NCBI GenBank assembly: GCA_947650285.1
Contig: CANTFL010001416.1
Span: forward strand, 124,001 to 188,000
From: Hyaloperonospora brassicae
Taxonomy: Eukaryota; Oomycota; Peronosporomycetes; Peronosporales; Peronosporaceae
DNA: 64,000 nt
Direction: 5' to 3'
Both the position numbers and the translations under genes were made by a program. Every line of letters starts with the position of its first letter. The stretch's first letter is position 1. This document shows, piece after piece, positions 33,465 to 43,404 of the stretch. Under the pieces are notes generated by a model. It did not search any database, was not told the DNA's origin, and was given only the letters and a program-made list of their open reading frames with translations.

Positions 33465-36400
33465 TCGCTTTCGGATCTCTGCGGCGGCTTACTAGCGACG
33501 GCTTTGTGGGATCGACGCCGTCGCTTCGATGGCGCCTTGGGCTTTTTTAGGCTTTCTTCCATACCCAGGTCCAATTGCTTCTGGTCCTTGCATGCAGCGC
33601 GCCAAGCCACCATGAAAAGGTTCCAGTTCGACTCAATGGGATCGTCCGTCCGGCATAAGTCATCGACTGAAGGAAGCAAGAGGTGCTTGGGCGACCGTTC
33701 CTTCGCTTCGACTGGCGCCTCGGACGTAGATGGTTTGTACGTAGCGCATTTCTCATCGTCCAACTGGTAGTTGTTCTTCAGCGCAAACTTCAGACGAAGC
33801 AACAATGCAATCGCGAATGCAATGCGGCCGTTTCTTTCAAGCGCCGACAACGTTGAGGCTCCTAGCCGGCGCAACGGACGGAACTCATCGATCTTTACCA
33901 TCGAAAGATCCGAGTCTTCGTTCTCCAGACGTTCAGGTGCCACGCCTGCCTTCGCAAAGGCGTCTTTGAGATCTTCTAGCACATGACTAGAACAAAATAG
34001 TTAGTGGCCTAGCCCATGGCTGGCTTTTACACAACTGAGATGCGAACGTACCCGAGTCGAAGGCTCACGTAGCGATTGATCAAGTAAATAACGTATAGCG
34101 GTTCGTCTTCCACATCGTACGGTAGCGTCGAAATGATTTGCGCTAGATAGCACAAATACTTCAAAGCGCTCATGGAGGCCTCTTTCCTGCTCCCAGCAAC
34201 CAGATCGTTTTTCAATGGCTTCAGCACGGTTCCCTGATCACTGAACTGGTTGACAAGGGCCTTCAAGAACAGCGATTCGCGCGATTTTGTCGGCTTCAGG
34301 CAATTCCTGTATAGCCGTCCGAACAGACAAAACTCTTTCTCGCTCTCGACGCTTCCCAGCGCTGAGCAGTTGCCATACACGCTGAGCTGGAACGAATACG
34401 AGTCTCGGATACCCTTAATCAGTGGTGTATGAATTTGACTCCGATACTTTTCATACAGCGTTGTTAGCTGTGAGAAAGCTGCATCTCGAACATCCGGAAC
34501 GCGATCCGTCTCCAGTGCCACCAAGTTCGGGACGCACTGTAATGGGTTCACCAAGCCTTGCGTAAGTAAGGCACCGACACATGCGATGGCCTGTATTCGG
34601 ATTTGCGGCACCTGCTCGATTGATAGCCGCAAAACGTTTTCCAGTTCCGCTTGCATGATGTTGCCAATCAACGAGGCGTCGGCTTCTTGATCACCTTGAA
34701 TCTGCTGCTCCTTACTCTTCGATTGATTCATCGTTTGTGCCGCCTGTCCGTTTTCCAAACGCTGCTCTTCGAAAAGCAACAGCTCTTTCATGTTTACGAG
34801 ACATTGCAGCTTTATCTTTAGCGAATTCGACTTCAACAGAAAGCCAAGGAGATCATCTTGTTGCGCTCGAAGAAACAAACGGGGCCGAATCGAGAACAGG
34901 AAACCCATGCCTTGCACAGCTTTAGCGGCACAGGAGTCGTTGCCTGGCATGCGAACGAACTGGCTGTACAACTTGTAAAGCGACTCTGTAATTGACCCAA
35001 TATCCAGCACTTTTGCCTCCTTTGCAAGTTCCGCACACTCGTCAATGTTCGTCGCACCAACAATTTTTCCCGCTGCGAATAATGCACGCTGGAGCACATT
35101 ATCCTTCTCAAGCAGATTGGAAAGAGTAGACCTTTGTTCGTACTCGCGTATACTAAGATAAAATCGTTCCAGCAATCGGAGCAAAAGCACTCGCGCAGTG
35201 TATCGTGTTCGTGACAGAGTTGCTAGACACTTGATACTTTGACCGACAACACTTGGAGGAGAGCGCAGCACCAAAAACTTCAAGTCATCTTCCAGTCTCT
35301 TCGCGATAGACTGCGGCACTCGCTTCACTCTCAAAATGCTGTCAATCATGGAGACGGACAGTTTTTGAACCTTAGCGTCTTCTTCCTTCAGGTACACACG
35401 AATGGTCTCGAGGTGATGAACCAGAAGTTGAGGCTTTACTGCGCAAAATGCAGCAAGAGCTGTCATGCACGACACAAACTGTTGATGTCCGTCCTTTATG
35501 GAAACGCCGCTAAGAAGTGTGCCTTCCTGTATGTCCATAAGACAGCCCACAAGACGGGTAATGATCCTTTTGGAACGATCCTCAGCCAACGCAACTTCAG
35601 CTGATCGACTCTGGCTGCTTCGTGCTGCTGCTCTGCTAGCGTTGCTGTTGCGTGCCTCCAGCAGCCTTTCCAAAAGTTCAGAAAACCAAGTCAAGTTTGG
35701 CATGCCGTGAATAACCTCAATGATGGTTGTGACAACTTCAGAGCTGTTGTCTAGCTTTGCATCGTTGTTCTTTACTACGCTGGCCGGTGTCACCATGGGA
35801 GTGCGATACAAAGACCACGCGTCCTCGATGGAGTCGACAACGATCCCATCTTCCGAAACAAACGTTGTACTTCCGTCCGCGACATCCGCTTTACCATCAG
35901 CTTGCGCTGCAACAGACTTCCATCCAGGCGGCAGCGTCGTTGTGTCGCAAAATTCGCCAAGAGAGTTCGTAAGTCTCGATGATGATAGCTCAGCACCGAA
36001 CCACACCTCTTGAAAAGTATCGATGATGAAGTTCTTAACGCCTTGGTCTTCAGCCGCGTCTCCAATACGTTCGACCAAACATCGCATGCAGTCACTTTTG
36101 CGGCGCAGCTCTACGTCGGTGCTTACATCGCGGGCCAAAGCTAGCTTGAAGATTCTGCAAACGCTTTTCCGAACTTTGATGCCTTTGTCGCGAGCTCTCG
36201 CAGCAAGCACGTCGAAATATTTGTCAAACTACAAACAGTGCAAGCCACTATCATGAGTACAATATCGTGTCAATTCTAACATGATCTCACGTACCAGGAG
36301 GGGCTGTAGCCAGACGTAAGTCCCGACTAGTTCTACCGCAGCTTCACGAACTGACGGCTTTTCATCTGAGCAGCACTTCTGAACAGCTAGCTGCACGCCA

Positions 36401-38577
36401 GATTCTGCCATAAGCATGTGGTCAACATCGACAATAAGTCGCAAACATTTCATGACTCGAGCTCGCAGACTTGGCATTCCTTTCGAGAGCAGAGCCATGA
36501 TGTGCGCCAGTAAACGGTCGAATAGGCCACAAAACCCACGCTTTACGACAAGACACAGACTTGCCTTTAGCGCAAGCTCATTCGTAGGGACAGCCACCTT
36601 GAATTTTGCGTCAACGTCTCCCTTAGGTACATCCCAAAACGACTTCCACAAATGCATTTCTCGTTCCGCAAACGTCGACTCGGCTTTGTCCCAATGATCA
36701 CCCGTTTCCGAGATATACTTTGAGACCAGCAGGTTCGTTGAATCGCCATAAAGAAGACTGTTCCGCTGAAGATACATAAGAGTGATATGTTTCAGCGCCA
36801 GTTGGTAGTACAAGTCATAGCTACCGCCTACAAGCGCGCCTTTGGGAGTCATCTCGGCTCCAGCTATCAACGCATACAAAGTGCTCGTATGCTCTCCGAC
36901 AACAGCAATCGAGTCACTGTCATCGTTCATCGTACTCTGGCTGGCCTTGATCTGGTAGCGCCTGATTGATGCACAAATCTTTCCGACCGTGTTGATCGCA
37001 GCAACGGTTTGGTGTGAGTCCGGCTGCTTCATGTTCTTCGAGATGTTTGCGTGCAGGGTACTCGCCAACAACGAGCTCAACGCCTCGAGAAGGTACTCTG
37101 CTCCTACCCATTCTGGGCGAACAAACATGACGAGAAGATCTTCAACAAAGTGGTCCAAGGTCACGCGATGATCACGCTCTTCTGTTTTCTTCCAGCATGC
37201 TCGGAGAAACTTCTGAACGAATGAACGCGCACTGTTCCTTGTATCGACTAGCGTTCTTTCTACCGCATCGTATCTTTGCTCGTCTTTATCTTCAGAGACG
37301 GCACTCGGTGTTGACGATGCTTCAACTATGCTTGCGCGCGAATGAATACTGGTGCCATCTTCCAGCACAGGTTTGGATACGGAAGCGGAGGCTTGTATCA
37401 TCGAAACCGCTAGTACTGAGATTTGCTGTACGGCATTCGTTGAATTCAGCAGCTTAACTGTTCGAAGTGTACGTTTGGCCGTAGGAAGCTTGATCATGAC
37501 CTCAACGATATCGCCAAGCAACGACTCCTGGTGATGCCTATAGCGCACAAAAACACTTCGCAGAATCGAGAGAGCACTCTGTTGCAGCGATGTCGCGTAC
37601 GAGCTGTGTTCTAGAGAAAACAGTTCGATCATTGAGGAAGAAAGAAAAGATATCCATCGATCTGAGAGTTTCAGACTCAGGATTAGCGCGGCAAGCTGGT
37701 CCATGTACTCACATACGACGTGCGAAACTCTGTCGACAGTCTTGCGAATATCTTTGTGTGCCTGGAGGTTCACTCGAGAAGAGCCCAAGGCCTTGCATCC
37801 AGTCGACTGCCGCCTAGTGTTTTCTTTTGCCGTCGGCGCGGAAGCGTTCGTGACGTAGGTGGTATCGATACACGGAAGCAGCAACTGACGAATGGTGTGA
37901 TGAAGAAGTTGGAAGCAGCTATCAATAATGTCTTCCGAAAGCACGCGCCGGTCAATATGGGGCGTCGTCATCACAACGAGCTCACAGATGCCAACATCAA
38001 GGGACGCAAGAAGTCGTGAAACAAGTCGATCGTCAACCTTCTTCGGCTGCGACTTTCTCTTCTCAGTGCTGGGAAAAGCAGCTCCCAACACATCCACCGC
38101 TAACCCCATCTTCACCTGCGCGTCAAACGCGGTCATTAATGAAATCATCAATTGCGGTTCCAGCTTGTCAATCCATTCGTTCTTTTCCATTGCTCTCAGT
38201 GATTGCAAAAGCATCTTTACTTCTTCAGGCTCAAACACGTCCATATTGCCCTCGTCAAACCTCTCGTGCTGCTGGCGACATGTCGCATTATAAGCCAGAC
38301 TTTCCAGCACCGACGCATACTTTTCAATGTTGTCCGCTGCAATCTCCGCTTGAGTAAAAAGCGTCGCGAGCTTTTCCTCGTCTTCCGTGTCCACGTCCAT
38401 CTTCCCTTCGGCGTTTACCTCATCCACACAAGTCGGCACTGCACCTGCTTCGTTCGCTACCGAGATTTTACGCTTTGCAGCGTCCAGCGATCGTCTCTTT
38501 TGAGACCGCCCGCACTTTGGTTCGTGCTCTGCTTCCGAGCGGCGCTTGACTCCACGAGCTTCTTCACCTGACACCAC
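33425..38577 (-). CDS. SCC2: Sister chromatid cohesion loader SCC2/NIPBL
   Basis: Loads cohesin onto chromatin with SCC4/MAU2. Three exons are clear: 38577-36295, 36228-34052 and 33986-33425 (introns of 66 and 65 bases, GTACGT donors, TGTAG and TCTAG acceptors), 1673 residues in frame. Exon junction 1 gives QPLLFDKYFDVLAARARDKGIKVRK followed by CLVERIGDAAEDQG and FIIDTFQEVWF. This is the NIPBL HEAT hook with its KLVxETFxxLWF motif. Exon 3 carries the cohesion C-terminal domain (LLLRLKFALKNNYQL, a basic stretch, an acidic end). The codon at 38577 is GTG, so the true N-terminus is upstream, probably the protein-like frame starting at ATG 39051 (MRSAHYLFPLHLDAQDALAA). The joins between 38830 and 38570 could not be resolved. 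Confidence 0.9.
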
Positions 38578-39051
38578 ACCACAAGAAACAACCGCCCGTT
38601 TGTTGTCCCGTCAGTACCACAGCATCGACACGAGCAGCACACACGAGCTTGCAGGTCCTCATCATGTCCAAACCATTGAAACAGCCGGTCTGCACGACTG
38701 CCTGCGCCCACTTGGGCAGCGAGTTCAGTGTGTCTGCGTCGATCCCCGTTGTCTCTTGTGCTGAGCCGCAGTGTTTCCTGTACATGACAGCGGTAGAGCA
38801 CATACAATTTTGCGGTACAAAGGTCGTAGTTGGTATATATTGCACAAGACAGACGTGCGCAAAAGCAACTTGTCGCACCCGAGTCCATTGGTCGCTGCAG
38901 AGCGAATGAGAGCTGCTACCCGCTGCGAATCGAACGACTCCAGTGCTGGCATAGCGTCTGAGGCCACGGGATGCAGCGTCTCGCGTACGTCGGCAGCCAA
39001 TGCGTCCTGTGCGTCCAAGTGCAACGGGAAGAGGTAATGCGCGCTCCGCAT
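38578..39051 (-). other. Probable N-terminal coding region of SCC2, frames unresolved
   Basis: An ATG at 39051 opens a minus frame (..DAMPALESFDSQRVAALIRS, LLRTSVLCNIYQLRPLYRK) to about 38815. A second frame then reads TGIDADTLNSLPKWAQAVVQTG and MMRTCKLVCAARVDAV to about 38600, before the SCC2 frame starts at 38577. A GTATGT donor at about 38816 and a GTCAG acceptor at about 38566-38570 exist, but no intron pair gives a continuous frame. Alternatives are very short introns or base errors. Confidence 0.45.
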
Positions 39052-39362
39052 GGTTTCCCTTGGCTTAATGCAACGCGAGAGTGATTGTTTTTTGAAGTGC
39101 AATGTGCAATTGGTGGACTGAATGTGGCAGCAGTTGGCGCGACATTCCATTCGACTACCTTACCCCGACCATGCAGCTGCGTCGTTTGGGCTCTAGTGCT
39201 GGTGGGAGGACCGTTTGACGGCGCTTGACGTCAGACGCTTGTTCCGTCCACGGGGTGTGATGGCCTTCGACTGCATAATCGTGTACACGATGCGTATCTA
39301 GTGCATCCGCGACGATCGAAAAGTAGCTACATTTAGTGACAAATTGTATCCGATCTACCCAT

Positions 39363-39875
39363 TCACGTGAAAAAGTGGCGTACCATGTTCCACATCCAGA
39401 CGCAGTGCAGCATCAGCTTCAGTGCGGGTAGCACTTGGACGCCTTCTGTCTCATAGAGGTGATATAACGGTATGAAGACGTCGCCGTAGAGCACTACGGC
39501 AGACACGAACAACGCCAAGCGGACAAACTGCTCCGTGTTAGATTTCGATCGTGCTCGACCCTCGCCACCGCAACGTACCAGCTCCGTGCTACGAAAATAC
39601 ACCAACTGCACCGCCGCTGCTGCAGCCAGCCGTGCCGATTCTGGCTTGTCGTAGTCGATCGTGCAAGCCACACCGAGCGACCCCACCACGGCCTGTATTG
39701 TAGCAACAGGGTTGGTCCAATGTCAGGGGCTTGACTACAGGGCGATGGTCGAATCGACGACATGCGGACTTACAAACTGGATGTAGACAGCGGCATCGGT
39801 GGAACGCGATCGACCGACTAGCGACGCTGGGCCCCATAAGATGCGGTCGAGCTCAGTATGTTGCAGCACTACCAT
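39363..39875 (-). CDS. Small three-span membrane protein, unknown
   Basis: Predicted exons 39875-39774 and 39692-39363 (81-base intron, GTAAGT..AATACAG, phase 0) give 143 residues starting MVVLQHTELDRILWG. Hydrophobic stretches: AAVYIQFAVVGSLGVACTI at the exon joint, FVRLALFVSAVVLYGDVFI and LPALKLMLHCVWMWNMV near the end. Between the first and second is a charged loop with GGEGRARSKSN. I do not recognise the family. Continuity of hydrophobic pattern across the intron and good splice sites argue that it is real. It lies upstream of the likely SCC2 start on the same strand, about 310 bases away. Confidence 0.6.
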
Positions 39876-41798
39876 CGCGTGACAAGCAGCAGCAGCAGCA
39901 TGTAATGCAGTCACTGACGCACGTCTTGTCGGGTGATTGGTTGATAATTGACGCGACAGAGCAGAGCACTTCGTAGGTGCTTGGCGATGGTCATCAATAT
40001 GACTGATACTGTCTGCTGTGCGATCACTTCCCATGTAGTTCCACCATACGGAGGCACATTTGAGCTGGTGGTCTCGAATCGAGGGACCAAAACATTGACG
40101 CTGAACCGGCACGGTCTTCTTCGAGGTCTTTTGCAGCTACATTGGCGAAACCCGACGCTAGCAAAGACCAGGTCGGTGTTGAATCGGCCACATTGGCGCG
40201 CCTGGCCATCACATCGTTTACAACGTGCAACGGGTGCGAAAATGCAGATGACATCGCTCGGCCTATGGCAACCGCCATACAAGTGCCAGTGACACGCAAT
40301 CTGATCGAAGTGCCTGTGGTTCGGTGACTTTCAGGCAATGTCGCCATCAGGACCAACGAGTTGTTGCAGGTGGAAGTATCGAGCCAATACTTCTTTTGTC
40401 ATCGCAGATGCTTTCTACGCTAGACGATAGCTAGTATACATGACTGCTGTCTCGTTTTGTCTACAGTGCACGGGTGCAACATACGTATGCGACTGTTCCG
40501 TTCGTCTGTTCAGTTCGTCTTGAAAATGAACAAACTGGTCTGCACAACCTTATGATTTCGCGGATGTGTCGAGTTGTCTGTCCGGGTCAGCTTTTCTATC
40601 GAAGGGCAACTCGACCTCAGCATCGGCATTCTCTGGCACAAGTATCAACGACATTTATTCCTTTGCATCGTGACTTGGCTTACGCTAGCAGCATGTGTGC
40701 AGGCCTTCGCAGAAACCAACAATGTGACCGGAGCACCTATCAGTTCCTAGCAGTTCAGTGATCACCGTTTGCGCCGGACTATCACAGTGGTTGCATGTAT
40801 GTTGAAGCAACTCATATTGCGGTCATCTGACAGAACTACATCATATATTGATCTACGGGCGGCATGAAGCCAAGGTGGTTCGCTCAAGTAGCGTCTCTGG
40901 CTGGAAATGGTTGTCACGGCTGCACGCTTGTCGACGAAAGAGCACTTTTACGGCAATATGGTACCTTGCACCACCGTAAGTCATCGCAATGATTCGCTTT
41001 GTGGTAGCACCATTTCCTACTGTACCGCACGAGGTACCTCAACAAGCAGACGAGAAGATCGATGGTCTATTGATAAGTTGCTAGACGTATATGTGGATCG
41101 ACCTCATCTTGTTTTGATGGGCTGCAACTACACGGGAAGCTTTATCGTAGGAGGCACGTTTACAGTATCATTGGACTGCTCAAAAGCTATGGCAACACAA
41201 GCTCATCGATTGGCCACGCATGGCGCCGAGGGGCTTGTATCGTTAGCTGCAGCTACCATCCTGCTAATTCTGTGCCCACAACAGGCATGCACGCAAATAT
41301 TGTTGACGACAAACTACGGCAATTCAAGCGTACCTGACATATGACAGGTGCGCTGTACGCAAACAGCAATGTGCACGCGAGAAGTGACCGTGTCTCGTTA
41401 AAGTTGCGTGCCGGCTTGCTCTGATATGCACTGAGGGAGGGTACGATTCAGCTCCCAACATTGGTGACCGCCGTGTGCGATGAAGTGAGACCTGTTGCTG
41501 CAGGATACAGCTACATGATCAGCAACAGTGACAGAAGGAGAGACATATTGATCATGTGCCGGCTCTATTTCCTTCCATTCTGCTTCCGACTGTACATGAC
41601 ATCGGCTCGTCGAGCGAGCTTGTTGCATGAGGTCGTCACATTTGACCAAGCAGTTCCTAGTTACAGCTACTAATACCAGAAGCGATTGTAGTGCTTCGTG
41701 TGGCACTTGCTGTACTTGCGGTAAGAAGTTTATCGTGAAATGTACAGCGTTTTGGCATACTGCACTTCAACGTGTCTAACATAATACTGCTGGGTCAC
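39876..41798. other. Intergenic, no supported gene
   Basis: Open frames at plus 39988-40292 and 40907-41344 and at minus 40356-40024 lack motifs. The first hundred bases are presumably the promoter of the small membrane-protein gene. The Gypsy element starts at 41799, preceded by the target copy GTCAC (41794-41798). Confidence 0.4.
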
Positions 41799-42186
41799 TG
41801 TAACGGGGCAGCCCGTTACATGATATTGTCACTTAAGGAAAGTGACAATAAAGAATATAAGATGGATATTCTTTAAACAATATCACCAAAGTGGTGATAT
41901 TGAAGGGTCGACCAAAGGGTCTGTTCATTGGTTGATATCGTGATGATATCAACCCACCAATCGCCGCAAGACGCGCGCAATGAGTGGTGACGAGACGTCA
42001 CCATACATGCAGTTATATTAGTATAATTGAATTAAGTCAAACGAAGAGACAGTAGTTTAAAGACTTAATTTATTAATATAACAGTTCTACTTTTACCCTA
42101 CCTACGCTTCCTCGCTCGCCACGTGTACGTCCGTCGGGGCACCCAAATCCCTTGCGTTAAGTTACGCAAGGGTGTGCCCCGTTACA
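41799..42186 (+). repeat. 5' LTR of the Gypsy chromovirus
   Basis: Begins TGTAACGGGG and ends CCCCGTTACA, so the termini are inverted copies. The first 22 bases are also self-complementary (TGTAACGGG, CCCGTTACA). Internally it is a row of hairpins: ATTGTCACTT/AAGTGACAAT, TTGATATC/GATATCAA, GGTGAC/GTCACC and CCCTTGCGT/ACGCAAGGG. AT-rich TAATTGAATTAAG and TTAATTTATTAATA blocks could hold promoter elements. Confidence 0.95.
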
Positions 42187-42188
42187 CC

Positions 42189-42196
42189 TGGTAGCA
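42189..42196 (+). other. Primer-binding site TGGTAGCA
   Basis: Two bases after the 5' LTR. TGGTAGCA is complementary to the 3' end of a eukaryotic initiator tRNA-Met (..UGCUACCA). The match beyond eight bases is poor, so the primer assignment is an inference. Confidence 0.6.
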
Positions 42197-42230
42197 CTTC
42201 GTAGTCCTTCCAAGGACCACATCATCCAAC

Positions 42231-43385
42231 ATGAACATGTTGGATGAAGAAGACACCTTTCACGCCACGCGTGAAGGGTTTACCCATTTGAGTGACATCG
42301 AATGGGGTGTGGTAGAACGAATGAGTTCTACCGTAGGCGAACTCGTCGTTAGCACCATGTTGGAGTCTCTAGACAGAGACCAACAACATTCTGCTATCGC
42401 CAAGTTCATTCAGAATGAACTTGCTCTCGAGAGGGAGAAAGTAGCCTTGCTTCACCAGCAAGGCTCTCAACAGGCCGAGCAGTTGAGAGAACTCGGTGCT
42501 CAACAGACGGAGCTGTTGAGACAGCAGCAATTCCATGCTGCTGTGGGCGGGACGGCGCATGCGCGTCGTCCCGAAGTGATGAAAGTCGACATCTCCAAGT
42601 ACAGTGGAGTCCCGGAGGACTCCCTGTTACTATGGTTTGTCGAACTCGACAGAGCCCTAAGGGCTCGTCGCGTCGAAGATGAGCAAATGAAACTCACATT
42701 TGCTCAGACCCACTTGCCAGGGCGTGCCAAAACTTGGTCCCTGGGACTCGAGAGTAGCGACCCAAATGTGTTTAGGTCGCTAGATGACTTCAAGTCCCGG
42801 CTCAGACAAACGTTTGAGCCGCCACGTGCTGAGTTCAGGGCTCGTTCAGAGCTCCTGAAACTCAAGCAGGGTAAGCGTGATGTGCACGCTTACGCACAAC
42901 ATATACGACTCCTTGCGAGTAGTATAACTGCAAACCCAGTTCATGAACACACGTTGATTACGGTGTTCATGCAAGGGCTCGCAGAAGGGCCCGTCAGGAG
43001 CCACCTGTTCCGCCTTGAGCTGAATACGCTTGAAGAAGCGATATCAGCCGCGGAACAGGAAGACTTTAGCATGAGACAGGCTCATGCTAGCTCAAACTCT
43101 TACCGTCCACCGAGACGACAAGAGATCGGAGGTCCAGAACCAATGGACCTCTGTTATGTTGAGAGCGAGAGACCTCGCTCTACAAGCAACAAGCGATTGC
43201 AGAGGTGCAATCGCTGTCAGAAGTTAGGGCACTACGCATACGAGTGTAGTGCTCCGCGCCCAGTACCAAACAGTACTGAGCGAAATGGACGACCATTCGC
43301 CAGAAAGGGCAATGGGCGTGGGTCCAGCGCTATTGCGAAGCCGCAACAGCGAGACGGGCCATCAAAAAATGGTCGGGGTCAGTAG
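42231..43385 (+). CDS. gag: Gag of the Gypsy chromovirus
   Basis: 384 residues, structural protein that packages element RNA. The N-terminal 110 residues are acidic then Gln-rich and helical (LEREKVALLHQQ.., a likely coiled coil). The capsid-like retrotransposon gag domain is about 118-285 (WFVELDRALRARR, TWSLGLESSDP, VHAYAQHIRLLAS). A CCHC knuckle, CNRCQKLGHYAYEC, lies near residues 325-338, followed by a basic tail. The ATG at 42231 lies inside a 12-base-arm hairpin (42222-42247). The stop codon lies in the frameshift stem-loop. Confidence 0.93.
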   Translation: MNMLDEEDTFHATREGFTHLSDIEWGVVERMSSTVGELVVSTMLESLDRDQQHSAIAKFIQNELALEREKVALLHQQGSQQAEQLRELGAQQTELLRQQQFHAAVGGTAHARRPEVMKVDISKYSGVPEDSLLLWFVELDRALRARRVEDEQMKLTFAQTHLPGRAKTWSLGLESSDPNVFRSLDDFKSRLRQTFEPPRAEFRARSELLKLKQGKRDVHAYAQHIRLLASSITANPVHEHTLITVFMQGLAEGPVRSHLFRLELNTLEEAISAAEQEDFSMRQAHASSNSYRPPRRQEIGGPEPMDLCYVESERPRSTSNKRLQRCNRCQKLGHYAYECSAPRPVPNSTERNGRPFARKGNGRGSSAIAKPQQRDGPSKNGRGQ

Positions 43386-43404
43386 GGGCGGAGCGCCCTA
43401 CTGA
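43364..43404 (+). promoter_or_regulatory. Predicted -1 ribosomal frameshift site between gag and pol
   Basis: The heptamer A-AAA-AAT occupies 43364-43370 in the gag frame, 12 bases before the gag stop. An eight-base spacer is followed by a stem-loop: TCAGTAGGGGCG (43379-43390, one bulged G), loop GAG, CGCCCTACTGA (43394-43404). The protease frame is the -1 frame and is open across the gag stop. Slippery site, spacer and stem match canonical -1 frameshift signals of retroelements. Confidence 0.75.

Noticed and set aside
40907..41344. 145-codon plus frame upstream of the Gypsy element
   Set aside because: Has a Cys/Leu-rich end but no recognisable pattern or splice context; too weak to call.
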